The notes beneath the pieces were generated by a model, which saw nothing but the letters and a program-made list of their open reading frames with translations, was not told the DNA's origin and searched no databases. Positions 34,193 to 43,500 of a stretch of 64,000 nt of DNA are shown here, piece by piece; the stretch's first letter is position 1, and every line of letters begins with the position of its first letter. The translations under genes were made by a program, and so were the position numbers. The DNA comes from JACTOJ01 sp032335695 (GTDB lineage: Bacteria; Bacillota; Clostridia; Clostridiales; Clostridiaceae), in contig NZ_JACTOJ010000002.1 in NCBI RefSeq assembly GCF_032335695.1, forward strand, positions 248,001 through 312,000, read 5' to 3'.

Positions 34193-35068
34193 TTATTCTT
34201 TTAGCGCACCAATCATTACACCTTTTACAAAATATTTCTGTAAAAATGGATATATGCATAATACCGGTACTGTAGAAACAACTATTAAAGCATACTTTAT
34301 TGTTTGACTGATTGATTCTTGATCTATAAGCGTATTATTTACATCAGCATTTGTGTTTTGCAGAAGAATCTCTCTAAGTATTAATTGCAAAGGAAATAGC
34401 TCTCTATTTCTTAAGAAAATACTAGCATTAAACCAAGAATTCCAATACCCTACTCCATAATATAAAACCATAACGGCTATAGTAGGTCCTGACAAAGGAA
34501 GTATAATTTTTAACAGAATAGTAAAATGACTTGCTCCATCTAACTTTGCAGATTCTTCTAAGCTATCAGGAATTGCCATAAATGCTGTTCTCATAATTAT
34601 CAAATTATAAGTGCTTACTAGATTAGGAATAATTAATGCCCAAAGACTGTTATCAAGATGTAATTCCTTTACTGTCAAATAGAATGGTATTAACCCTCCA
34701 CTGAAATACATAGTAAAAACTATTCCGAACATTATAACCTTTTTCCACATTACATTTTTTCTTGATAAGAAATATGCTCCTATTGCTGTCATTACTATAT
34801 TAAGAAAGGTACCTACTGTAACTATAAAAATTGTATTTAAGTACCCTTTGCCTAGCATAGCATTCTGGAAGGTTACTTTATAGGCATCAAAGCTGAAACC
34901 TATAGACTTAAAGAGCAGCCCTGTATGCTGCATTAATTTCGAACCATCGCTAAAGGAAGCCATTACTACGTACCAAAATGGGTAAAGAGTAATTACAACA
35001 ATTATAAGCATAAAAATAATATTGAACACATTAAAAACCTTTTCTCCAACACTCTGTTTTATTCGCAT
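34193..35068 (-). CDS. Carbohydrate ABC permease, YtcP/LplC-like
   Basis: A 291-residue membrane permease with about six helices. The EAA loop is EESAKLDGASHFTILLKIILPLSGP, which docks the shared ATPase. The N terminus MRIKQSVGEKVFNVFN and the ending PFLQKYFVKGVMIGALKE are typical of YtcP/LplC. The ATG at 35068 follows TAAGGAG; a GTG three codons earlier is less likely. It pairs with the LplB-type permease upstream. No ATPase gene is present in the operon, so a shared MsmX-type ATPase from elsewhere is presumed. Confidence 0.92.
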   Translation of the reverse strand: MRIKQSVGEKVFNVFNIIFMLIIVVITLYPFWYVVMASFSDGSKLMQHTGLLFKSIGFSFDAYKVTFQNAMLGKGYLNTIFIVTVGTFLNIVMTAIGAYFLSRKNVMWKKVIMFGIVFTMYFSGGLIPFYLTVKELHLDNSLWALIIPNLVSTYNLIIMRTAFMAIPDSLEESAKLDGASHFTILLKIILPLSGPTIAVMVLYYGVGYWNSWFNASIFLRNRELFPLQLILREILLQNTNADVNNTLIDQESISQTIKYALIVVSTVPVLCIYPFLQKYFVKGVMIGALKE

Positions 35069-35080
35069 ATATATCACTCC

Positions 35081-36022
35081 TTACCACAGACTAGTATCAT
35101 TGACTTTTCTGCTTATTTTATTTGTAGCATAAATCAATATAAAATTAATTATTGAATTGAACAAACCCACGGCAGTACTATATCCAAAATTATTTTCCAG
35201 AAGTCCTCGCCTATATACAAAAGTGGATATTACATCAGAGGTGGAATAAATCATAGGATTATATAGAAGAATAATTTTTTCATAACCTACATTTAATAAA
35301 CCTCCCATGGCAAGAATAAACATTATTATAATCATAGGGGCAATTCCAGGTAAAGTAACATGAAGCAGCTGCTTCCATTTATTCGCGCCATCAATCTGAG
35401 CAGCCTCATACAGCTGTTGATCTATTCCCATGAGCGCAGCTATATATATAATTGAAGAAAATCCAATTTCTTTCCATATATTGGTACTTACATAAAGCGG
35501 CACAAAGTAACTTGGAACGGAAAGAAGATTTACCTGCTTACCTATAAAAAATTCTACTATAGAACTGAGCACTCCTCCGATTTGTGAAAAATCTACTATC
35601 ATTCCGCAAACAACTATGAGAGATACAAAGTGGGGAATGTAGGTTATGGTCTGCACAATTCTAGAAAACCATTTAACTCTTAGTTCATTAATCAATAGTG
35701 CCAGTAGGATAGGAGCTGGAAAACCTAAAATCAAGGAAGTTACACTGATTATTAAAGTGTTTTTCATCAATCTTACAAAATAATAACTGCTAAAAAAGTC
35801 AGTAAAATATTTAAACCCTATCCAGTTACTTCCTAGAATCCCCTTTGAAGGATTAAAATCCTTAAATGCTATTATTACTCCATACATAGGCTTGTAACAA
35901 AATACTAAATAAAATAAAACCACAGGCAATACTAAAAGATATAATTCTTTATTCTTCTTAAAGTCTTTTTTAACCCTAGTGCCAAAGCTGTCAATTCTTA
36001 CTTTCTTGTTAACTTGCAACAT
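35081..36022 (-). CDS. Carbohydrate ABC permease, YteP/LplB-like
   Basis: The 313-residue permease has an N-terminal cytoplasmic segment, LVLPVVLFYLVFCYKPMYGVIIAFKDFNPSKG typical of LplB/YteP, and the EAA loop YEAAQIDGANKWKQLLHVTLPGIAP. About six membrane helices are visible. It forms the membrane channel with the next permease, for oligosaccharides brought by the binding protein encoded just upstream. It starts at ATG after GGAGGAGTG. Confidence 0.92.
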   Translation of the reverse strand: MLQVNKKVRIDSFGTRVKKDFKKNKELYLLVLPVVLFYLVFCYKPMYGVIIAFKDFNPSKGILGSNWIGFKYFTDFFSSYYFVRLMKNTLIISVTSLILGFPAPILLALLINELRVKWFSRIVQTITYIPHFVSLIVVCGMIVDFSQIGGVLSSIVEFFIGKQVNLLSVPSYFVPLYVSTNIWKEIGFSSIIYIAALMGIDQQLYEAAQIDGANKWKQLLHVTLPGIAPMIIIMFILAMGGLLNVGYEKIILLYNPMIYSTSDVISTFVYRRGLLENNFGYSTAVGLFNSIINFILIYATNKISRKVNDTSLW

Positions 36023-36072
36023 GTAATATCACTCCTCCCCATGAGAAACACTCACATACAAAGTATTAGAAA

Positions 36073-36118
36073 TTTGCATACCCAAAGTTTAGATAATTTC
36101 CATAAGAGGGTATGCAAA
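36073..36118 (-). promoter_or_regulatory. Intercistronic hairpin between binding protein and permease genes
   Basis: tttgcataccc (36073-36083) pairs with gggtatgcaaa (36108-36118), after the binding-protein stop and before the permease ribosome site on the minus strand. It lacks a T-run, so it probably protects or partly terminates the upstream message, giving more binding protein than permease, as is usual in such operons. Confidence 0.5.
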
Positions 36119-36144
36119 CACAGTTTATGATTTTAATTTAAGGA

Positions 36145-37737
36145 TTAACGTTTATTATATCTGTTTAAAGCATCCTGATTATATTTTAGATACTTCTGAA
36201 GTCCTAGCTTATTAAGCTGATCAACATATTTATCAAAATTTGATAAAGGCTCAGTTCCCATAATAAATTTAAAGGACATTTCGTTCACATAGGTATTTAT
36301 TCCATTTATTATAGAAGCAGCATCTGAGCTTTCATCGGATTTTAAAGATATCTGTGGCAGATTATATTTTGAAGCATCTGTTTTCCAAGTTTCTGTGGCT
36401 GCTTTTTGAAGAGGCGTTGCTAACTGCTGAGTTAAAACCTGCTGTATAGTAGGAGATCCCGCATAACGAGTATAGTTAGCCATTACACTGCTTCTAGCTA
36501 TTTTATCTGGATTATTTAATACAGTGTCGGTATAAGTAGGATTTCCGTCTTTCATAGTATAAGATTTTCCCTCTATTCCAAGGTTATAAAGCTTAGCACC
36601 TTTTTCACTATATCCAAAGTCAAGGAGCCTTGCAGCTATTTCTGGGTATTTACATTTTGTAGTTATAGCGGCTGCATTATATGTGGTATATCTGCTATCC
36701 TGCTGTCCGAATTTAGGTGTTTCTCCTTTTTCAAGCACTGGATATTTAGCTCCTTCATACTTAAATCCATTTCCAGTCTTATCAGCATTAGTCTGCCATG
36801 CTGCCATATTTCCACCCCCAAGTCCAATGCTTACGCCAGAATTGCCACTGGTCATAGCCGTAGCTTTTTGATCTCCTGTCAAAGTTGCGAAATTTTTGTC
36901 CAAGAGACCGCTGATGTACCATTTTTTCATTAATGTTAAGAAATCCTTATAACCTTCCTCCGCTTGTCCAAATTTAACTTTTCCATTTTCAACATATAAT
37001 CCAGGTTTAACGCCATAAGCCCCAACAAAAGCTGAGCTCCATCCTATAGCTCCCCAATCAAAAGTTAAAGGTGACTTTATTCCGGATTCTTTAAACTTAG
37101 TGAGTACGTTTTCATATTCATCAATAGTAGTTGGTGATTCTAACCCTAATTTGTCCAATAGATCTCTTCTGACAATTGGTCCTAAATAGGTGGTTAATTT
37201 ATCATCATCTCTTAAGAATGGATAGCAATAGTAAGTTCCTGAGTCAGTTTTAACAGCTTTATCTAAATTAGGATTCTTCTTCAGATAGGCTTTTAGATTA
37301 GGAGAGTATTTATCTATTAAATCATTTAATTTTAATGTAGTTCCATTATTAATAGGCGCCTCTGGGCCTCCAGCAAAGGAATACCAATCATTTTCAATGA
37401 TGTCTGGCAAATCGCCTGAGGCAATTAATAAATTTAGTGCTCCTGAGGTGTCATTACCAGATGGATGAACATACTTAACCTTTATTCCTGTTTCTTTCAA
37501 AAGTTCTTTTGCAAATTCTGTATCATTTTCAGTTTTAATATTTCCATAGCCTTGTATTTGGCTAAACCCAACCCACCAAGTTAAGGTAACGTCAGTTTTT
37601 AATGGATAGCTGCTGCTTGAAGCTGCAGAATCATTTGCAGCAGAACTATTGTCTGATTTCTTACATCCCATCATTAAAGATGAAGTCAGCATTACTACTG
37701 TCAATAAGGAGATAAATAATTTTTTTCTTTTTAACAT
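36145..37737 (-). CDS. Oligosaccharide-binding lipoprotein, YtcQ/LplA-like
   Basis: The 530-residue extracellular binding protein begins MLKRKKLFISLLTVVMLTSS, and the lipobox LMMGC lipidates Cys25, then comes a serine/alanine linker. The mature part has VTLTWWVGFSQIQGYGN, GDLPDIIENDWYSF, and PFLRDDDKLTTYLGPIVRRDLLDKLG, the large LplA/YtcQ type. The ATG at 37737 follows GGGGGAA; the longer open frame upstream has no ribosome site. As first gene of the operon with two permeases and GH105, it should bind pectic oligosaccharides such as unsaturated rhamnogalacturonan fragments. Confidence 0.9.
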   Translation of the reverse strand: MLKRKKLFISLLTVVMLTSSLMMGCKKSDNSSAANDSAASSSSYPLKTDVTLTWWVGFSQIQGYGNIKTENDTEFAKELLKETGIKVKYVHPSGNDTSGALNLLIASGDLPDIIENDWYSFAGGPEAPINNGTTLKLNDLIDKYSPNLKAYLKKNPNLDKAVKTDSGTYYCYPFLRDDDKLTTYLGPIVRRDLLDKLGLESPTTIDEYENVLTKFKESGIKSPLTFDWGAIGWSSAFVGAYGVKPGLYVENGKVKFGQAEEGYKDFLTLMKKWYISGLLDKNFATLTGDQKATAMTSGNSGVSIGLGGGNMAAWQTNADKTGNGFKYEGAKYPVLEKGETPKFGQQDSRYTTYNAAAITTKCKYPEIAARLLDFGYSEKGAKLYNLGIEGKSYTMKDGNPTYTDTVLNNPDKIARSSVMANYTRYAGSPTIQQVLTQQLATPLQKAATETWKTDASKYNLPQISLKSDESSDAASIINGINTYVNEMSFKFIMGTEPLSNFDKYVDQLNKLGLQKYLKYNQDALNRYNKR

Positions 37738-37930
37738 CCATATTCCCCCGTTCACATTTTTAATTTTGTGAGGCCTCTTACAATGTGATACTAACACCAC
37801 ACATCAATTTTTTAAACGATTACTTTTTAATCTCATAGGTCATTTTTTAATACTTAAATATTGACCTGCTGCATGAGGCATAAACCAAATTGTATTAAGA
37901 ATATTAATATGCTATATTTAGCATATGTCT

Positions 37931-37944
37931 TGAAAATGTTTACA
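37931..37944 (+). promoter_or_regulatory. Candidate CcpA (cre) site between divergent operon and regulator
   Basis: TGAAAATGTTTACA matches the cre consensus TGWAANCGNTNWCA at 13 of 14 positions, only the central C being T. It lies in the shared upstream region of the pectic-oligosaccharide operon and the membrane AraC regulator, 23 bases before the latter's ATG. Catabolite repression is plausible. Confidence 0.5.
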
Positions 37945-37966
37945 TTACCTATAAAAGGAGATTATT

Positions 37967-38002
37967 ATGAGGATTAGTTTATCAGTAAAAAACAAAGCGT
38001 TA
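37967..38002 (+). other. Probable one-base frameshift in the A-tract at the AraC regulator start
   Basis: A good ribosome site (AAAAGGAG, 37953-37960) precedes an ATG at 37967, whose frame reads MRISLSVKNKAL and stops at 38003. A run of six A residues starts at 37986. Adding one A would join this start to the long frame, reading MRISLSVKKQSVIITWLLSY, a natural N terminus running into the first membrane helix. This is either a sequencing error, a recent mutation, or slippage-dependent expression. Confidence 0.65.
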
Positions 38003-38013
38003 TAATCACATGG

Positions 38014-40284
38014 TTGCTATCTTATGTTGTATTTCTAGTGCTTTTCATAATTGTAAGTGGGCTCATTTATTTATGGACTGACAAAAATATTAAGTCTGAA
38101 ATAAATAATTCAAATACTTTTATGTTAAGTTCCATACGCACAAATATGGATAACTCTCTTGAAAATATAAAAAAGGTATGTCTAGAACTTAGCTATAATT
38201 CGAATATACAAGATATTCTTTCAACAAATGGAAATTTAACTGATGCGGATTACTTTAATGTATATAAGATTGCATCTTCGCTAAAATCTTACGCTTCCTT
38301 AAATAACAGCATAAACGGTGCTTATATAATGCTAAAAAATTATAATAAAATAATAACTGCTGATGGCATATTTGATTTAGAAGATTTTTTCAAAAACACT
38401 TACTCCTCAAATAATAATGATTTTGTAAAATGGCTTAAGGAATTTGATGAAAGAACTCCCGAAAAATACTTTACTACAATTATGGACAAAGATCATTCAA
38501 ACAATAATAAACTTAATTATGTAAGAGCACTTTCTCAAATTAATTATCTAGATCTTTCTGTAAGCTCTGGAATAGTATTAAATGAGACAAACCTATTGCA
38601 GCAATTATCCGGAATTAATACCATGACTAAAGGTGTATCCTTCATATTGGATAGTAAAAATAACATTATTGCCTCTTCTGTTTCGGTAAATTTGTCTAAC
38701 GAGCTTAATTTTAAAAATCTGCAGGGTAAGAGCGGTGTGCTGTATAAATATATAAATTCAAAAAAAGTGGTTATTTCCTATATCTCTTCTAAAGAAACTG
38801 ATTGGAAATATGTAACTATGATTCCTAACAGTGTATTTTTCCAAAAGCTAAACTATATAAAATATTTCACCTTACTGGGCCTTCTTCTAAGCATGGTTTT
38901 TTACTCAATTTTCGCTTATTACTCACTGAAAAAAAATTATAATCCTATCACAAAGTTATTAGGTATTTTAAAAGATAGCACTAGTATTGAGGAAAGTAAT
39001 TTAAATGAATATACTCTGATAGAAAAAGCCATACAGAAAACTTTAGCTGATAATGATTTGATTAGCAACAAGTTGTCTAAGCAAAATTTAATATTAAAAA
39101 ATAACTTTCTTCAAAAACTTTTGAAGGGCGGCATTGATGAAAGCATTCCTTTAGATGAAGGACTTTCTTCTTTTGATATAACTTTTGAGTCAAATTATTT
39201 TGCAGTAATATCATTGTTTATAAATGACTCAGATGAGGATATAGAATCATTGAATTGTTATTGGGGAAATAGGCTCAGCACTTTAAATTTCATTCTTTCT
39301 AATATAATAATAGATTTAGTTAATAAAAAAAATAAAGCCTTTGTAGTAGAAGCGGATAACAATCTAGTTTGTCTAATCAACTTCAAGCAAGATAACATAT
39401 TCTTTGCTAAATCTGATACCTTAAATACTATGAACGAAACGGAAGAATTCATAAATAAAAACTTTAAAACAAATATTTCTTTTTCTATGAGCGGAATACA
39501 TGAAAATATTGAAAATATTGCTATAGCCTATAACGAATCTCTATATGCTATGAACTATAAAAATATCATGGGAATAAAACAAAATATTTCTTATGATGAT
39601 ATTAACAGTGCCTTTAAGGATACTTATTGCTATCCTTTAAATCAGGAACATCAGCTTTTGAATCATATAAAATCCGGAAATTATGCTATGGCTAGCAAAA
39701 TCGTCAATGAAATTTTTTCAAAAAACCTCAATTCAGGAATGAATATAGAGCTAGCTCAATGCCTAATGCTTAACATGGTCAGCACTATGATAAGAGCAGT
39801 AAATGATGTGTCTGACCTTGACAAAGATAAATTTCTTCAGGAATTAAATCCGATTAAACAGCTCTTGCGCTGTAAAACCTTAAATCAGATGAAAAATCAA
39901 TTAGATAATTTTCTTAAGGCTTTTTGTGCGCATGTTAATAAAAATATAGAAAAGAGCTCCAGTTGGGTAATAAGCAGTGTTATCCCCTATTTAGAAAAAA
40001 ATTATAATGACCCCAATATTGGATTAGAACAGCTTAGTGAGCAATTCGGCGTTCATCCTGTATATCTTTCCAAAATATTTAAGGACCATGTAGGAGAAGG
40101 TTTGCTGGATTATATTTCAAAGCTCAGGATAGAGCAAGCAAAGGTTTTGCTTAAAGCTAATAAGAATTCCACTATTGAAAAAATAGCTGAGCTTGTGGGC
40201 TACTATAATGTTCGTACCTTCTCAAGAGTATTTAAAAAATATACAAACATCTCCCCAGGAAAATACAAAGACGAAGTTTCTTAA
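38014..40284 (+). CDS. Membrane-anchored AraC-family regulator with Cache-like sensor
   Basis: The visible frame is 756 residues, starting at a TTG without its own ribosome site; the real start is probably 37967 via a frameshift. The N-terminal membrane helix is YVVFLVLFIIVSGLIYLW. An external sensor domain of about 240 residues follows, then a second helix (YFTLLGLLLSMVFYSIFAYY), a central cytoplasmic region, and the C-terminal AraC DNA-binding domain with two helix-turn-helices (LEQLSEQFGVHPVYLSKIF and KIAELVGYYNVRTFSRVF). Such regulators sense oligosaccharides outside the cell and activate uptake operons. It is divergent from the pectic-oligosaccharide operon, its likely target. Confidence 0.82.
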   Translation: MLSYVVFLVLFIIVSGLIYLWTDKNIKSEINNSNTFMLSSIRTNMDNSLENIKKVCLELSYNSNIQDILSTNGNLTDADYFNVYKIASSLKSYASLNNSINGAYIMLKNYNKIITADGIFDLEDFFKNTYSSNNNDFVKWLKEFDERTPEKYFTTIMDKDHSNNNKLNYVRALSQINYLDLSVSSGIVLNETNLLQQLSGINTMTKGVSFILDSKNNIIASSVSVNLSNELNFKNLQGKSGVLYKYINSKKVVISYISSKETDWKYVTMIPNSVFFQKLNYIKYFTLLGLLLSMVFYSIFAYYSLKKNYNPITKLLGILKDSTSIEESNLNEYTLIEKAIQKTLADNDLISNKLSKQNLILKNNFLQKLLKGGIDESIPLDEGLSSFDITFESNYFAVISLFINDSDEDIESLNCYWGNRLSTLNFILSNIIIDLVNKKNKAFVVEADNNLVCLINFKQDNIFFAKSDTLNTMNETEEFINKNFKTNISFSMSGIHENIENIAIAYNESLYAMNYKNIMGIKQNISYDDINSAFKDTYCYPLNQEHQLLNHIKSGNYAMASKIVNEIFSKNLNSGMNIELAQCLMLNMVSTMIRAVNDVSDLDKDKFLQELNPIKQLLRCKTLNQMKNQLDNFLKAFCAHVNKNIEKSSSWVISSVIPYLEKNYNDPNIGLEQLSEQFGVHPVYLSKIFKDHVGEGLLDYISKLRIEQAKVLLKANKNSTIEKIAELVGYYNVRTFSRVFKKYTNISPGKYKDEVS

Positions 40285-40362
40285 ATTGTTTATATATACA
40301 ATATTTTATTGACTTTTACACCATTATAATTTAGAATTTATATAAAGTTTAAGTAAATAATA

Positions 40363-40526
40363 TTCTTATCTAGAGAGGTGGAGGGACTGGCCCTTTGAAG
40401 CCCAACAACCTATATTCTTTAAATAGAATAAAAGGTGTTAATTCCAGCAGAAATAATATTTCTGGCAGATAAGAAGAATAGTGTAATATCCGCTATTTTT
40501 CTTTTGAAAAATAGCGTTTTTATTTT
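40363..40526 (+). promoter_or_regulatory. SAM-I (S-box) riboswitch with terminator
   Basis: The leader has the S-box core in order: cttatctagagaggtggag, ggactggccc and gaagcccaacaacct. The closing stem P1 pairs ttcttatct (40363-40371) with agataagaa (40467-40475). The expression platform is an intrinsic terminator, cgctattttt (40491-40500) pairing with aaaaatagcg (40507-40516), then a T-run. S-adenosylmethionine binding should favour termination and reduce metH expression. Confidence 0.95.
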
Positions 40527-40565
40527 TATAAATAATTTTTTAACAATTATAAGGGGGCAAATAAT

Positions 40566-43500
40566 TTGAGATATGATATATTTAAACATTTAAATAAAAG
40601 GATACTTGTACTAGATGGAGCTATGGGAACCAGTATCCAAAAGCATAATTTAGATGAAATAACCTTTAGAGGAAGCTGTCACTGCCACTCCAATCAAAAA
40701 GGCAATAATGATCTCCTTAACATAACAAAACCTGAAATAATAAAGCAAATTCATATTAAATATCTAGAAGCAGGTGCAGATATAATTGAAACTAATACCT
40801 TTAATTCCACTAGAATATCTCAAGCAGATTATAATATGGAGGATAAAGTTTACGAGTTAAACTTTCAAGGTGGAAAATTAGCTAGAGAAGCTGCAGATGA
40901 GTTTACCCTAAAAACTCCTGATAAACCACGCTTTGTAGCAGGTTCTATTGGTCCTACTAACAAAACTGCTTCTATGTCACCAGACGTAGAAAATCCAGGC
41001 TTCAGAAATGTAAGTTTTAATGATCTGGTTGTTAGCTATGAAGAACAGATTAACGGACTTATTGACGGCGGAGTAGATCTTTTACTTATTGAAACCATAT
41101 TTGATTCTCTTAATGCAAGAGCTGCTATATTTGCGGCAGACACTATTCTTACTGATAGAAATCTAGATATTCCTGTTATGATTTCCGGAACTATTGCTGA
41201 TAAAAGCGGAAGAATTTTATCTGGTCAAACCTTAGAGGCTTTTGCAGAAAGCATGAAGAATCATAGAGTTGTAAGTATCGGATTGAATTGTTCCTTTGGT
41301 GCTGAAGATTTGATTCCATTCATCAAAACTCTTTCTAAAACACAAAACCTCTATATAAGCTTTCATCCTAACGCAGGACTCCCAAATTCCTTAGGTGAAT
41401 ATGATGAACTTCCGGAAATAACGGCTGGTATAGTAAAAAATTTGGCTCATGAGGGTGACTTAAATATTGTTGGAGGATGCTGCGGTACCACTCCAGATCA
41501 CATAAAAGCTATAGCTGCTGCAGTTTCAAAGGTACAACCCAGAAAGCTTCCAGAAATAGAAAGAGAAAGTGTTTTCTGCGGACTTGAAGTAACTAGAATA
41601 AATAAAAGTTCTAATTTTGTGAATGTTGGAGAGAGAACAAACGTAGCAGGTTCAGCTAAATTTGCCAGACTTATAAGAGAAAAAAAATACGAAGAAGCCT
41701 TATCAATCGCTAAAGACCAGGTAGAAAATGGTGCTCAAATCATAGATGTAAATTTTGATGACGCCCTTCTGGATGCAAAAGTTGAAATGGACACATTCCT
41801 AAAATTGCTGGCCAGTGAGCCCGAAATTTCAAAAGTTCCAGTGATGATTGATTCTTCTAAATTTGAAGTTCTAGAAACAGGTCTTAAAGCAATTCAAGGC
41901 AAAGCTATAGTAAATTCAATATCCTTAAAAAATGGAGAAGAAGAATTCATAAGAGAAGCAAAGTTAATAAATAAATATGGAGCAGGTATAATAGTTATGG
42001 CCTTTGACGAAAAAGGTCAGGCGGACAATTTTCAAAGAAAAATTCACATATGTAAAAGAGCTTATGACATTCTAGTTAATGAGGTTAAATTCTCACCAGA
42101 GAATATAATTTTTGATCCTAACATATTGGCTATAGCCACAGGCATGGAAGAACATAATAACTATGCTGTAGATTTTATAAATGCAACAAAGTGGATAAAG
42201 GAAAACCTCCCCTATGCAAAGGTAAGCGGAGGAGTAAGCAACCTTTCCTTCTCCTTTAGAGGGAATAATGCCATAAGAGAAGCTATGCACTCTGCTTTTC
42301 TATATCATGCAATCTCTGCTGGAATGGACATGGGAATAGTTAATCCGGGAATGATTCAAATATATGATGAAATTGATAAGGTCTTGCTTGAAAAAGTGGA
42401 AGCAGTAATTTTAAATAAGAATGAAAATGCAGCTGAAGAACTAATTGAATTAGCTGAAAAATACAAAAATAAAGAAAATGCTCATGAAGAAAATAAATTA
42501 GCCTGGAGGAACACCTCTGCTGAGGAAAGATTGAAATATGCTTTGGTAAAAGGTGTTACTGATTACATTGAAGAGGATGTTGAGGAAGTTAGAAAAAATG
42601 TAAGCAGAGCTTTAGAAGTTATAGAAGGGCCTCTAATGTCTGGAATGAATGTGGTTGGCGAACTTTTTAGTGAAGGAAAAATGTTTCTTCCTCAAGTAGT
42701 AAAAAGTGCAAGAGTCATGAAAAAGGCAGTAAGCTTCCTTCTTCCATATATTGAGGCTGAAAAGTCTGGAGAAGGTAGAAGCAGTGCTGGTAAAGTGGTT
42801 TTTGCTACCGTGAAAGGCGACGTTCATGATATTGGTAAAAATATTGTCTCAGTGGTATTATCCTGTAATAATTTTGAAGTAATAGATTTAGGAGTCATGG
42901 TACCCTGTGAAACTATATTAGAGGCGGCAAAACGAGAAAATGCAGATATAATTGCTTTGAGTGGTCTCATCACTCCTTCTTTGGAAGAAATGTGCTATGT
43001 AGCTGAAGAGATGGAGAGACAAGGCTTTAATATTCCTTTGATGGTTGGAGGAGCTACCACTTCTAAAACTCATACTGCATTAAAAATAGCTCCGAAATAT
43101 TCAAGAGGTGTGGTGCATACTACAGATGCTTCCAAGGCAGTAGAAGCTGCTAAAAAACTAGCTAATAAAGATTTAAGAGATATTTATCTTAAAGGAATAA
43201 ATGAAGAATATGCTAAGGTTAGAGAAAACTATTCTAAGATAGAAAGAAAGTTTCTCCCTTTGAATGAAGCTAGAGCAAAATCTTTTAAAATAGATTGGGA
43301 GAAGGTAAAAATAGTAAAACCAAACTTCCTAGGCATAAAAGAATTTGATAGTTATCCTATCAGTGAGCTTAGAAAATATATAGACTGGACTTTCTTCTTT
43401 ATTGCCTGGGATATGAAAGGCACTTATCCAAAGATAATGGATGATCCAAAATATGGAGAAGAAGCTAAAAAGATTTATGAAGATGCAAACAAAATGCTGG

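Noticed and set aside
37738..37800. N-terminal extension of the YtcQ-like binding protein
   Set aside because: The signal peptide begins at the ATG at 37737, which has its own ribosome site; the extra residues would put a polar segment before the signal peptide.
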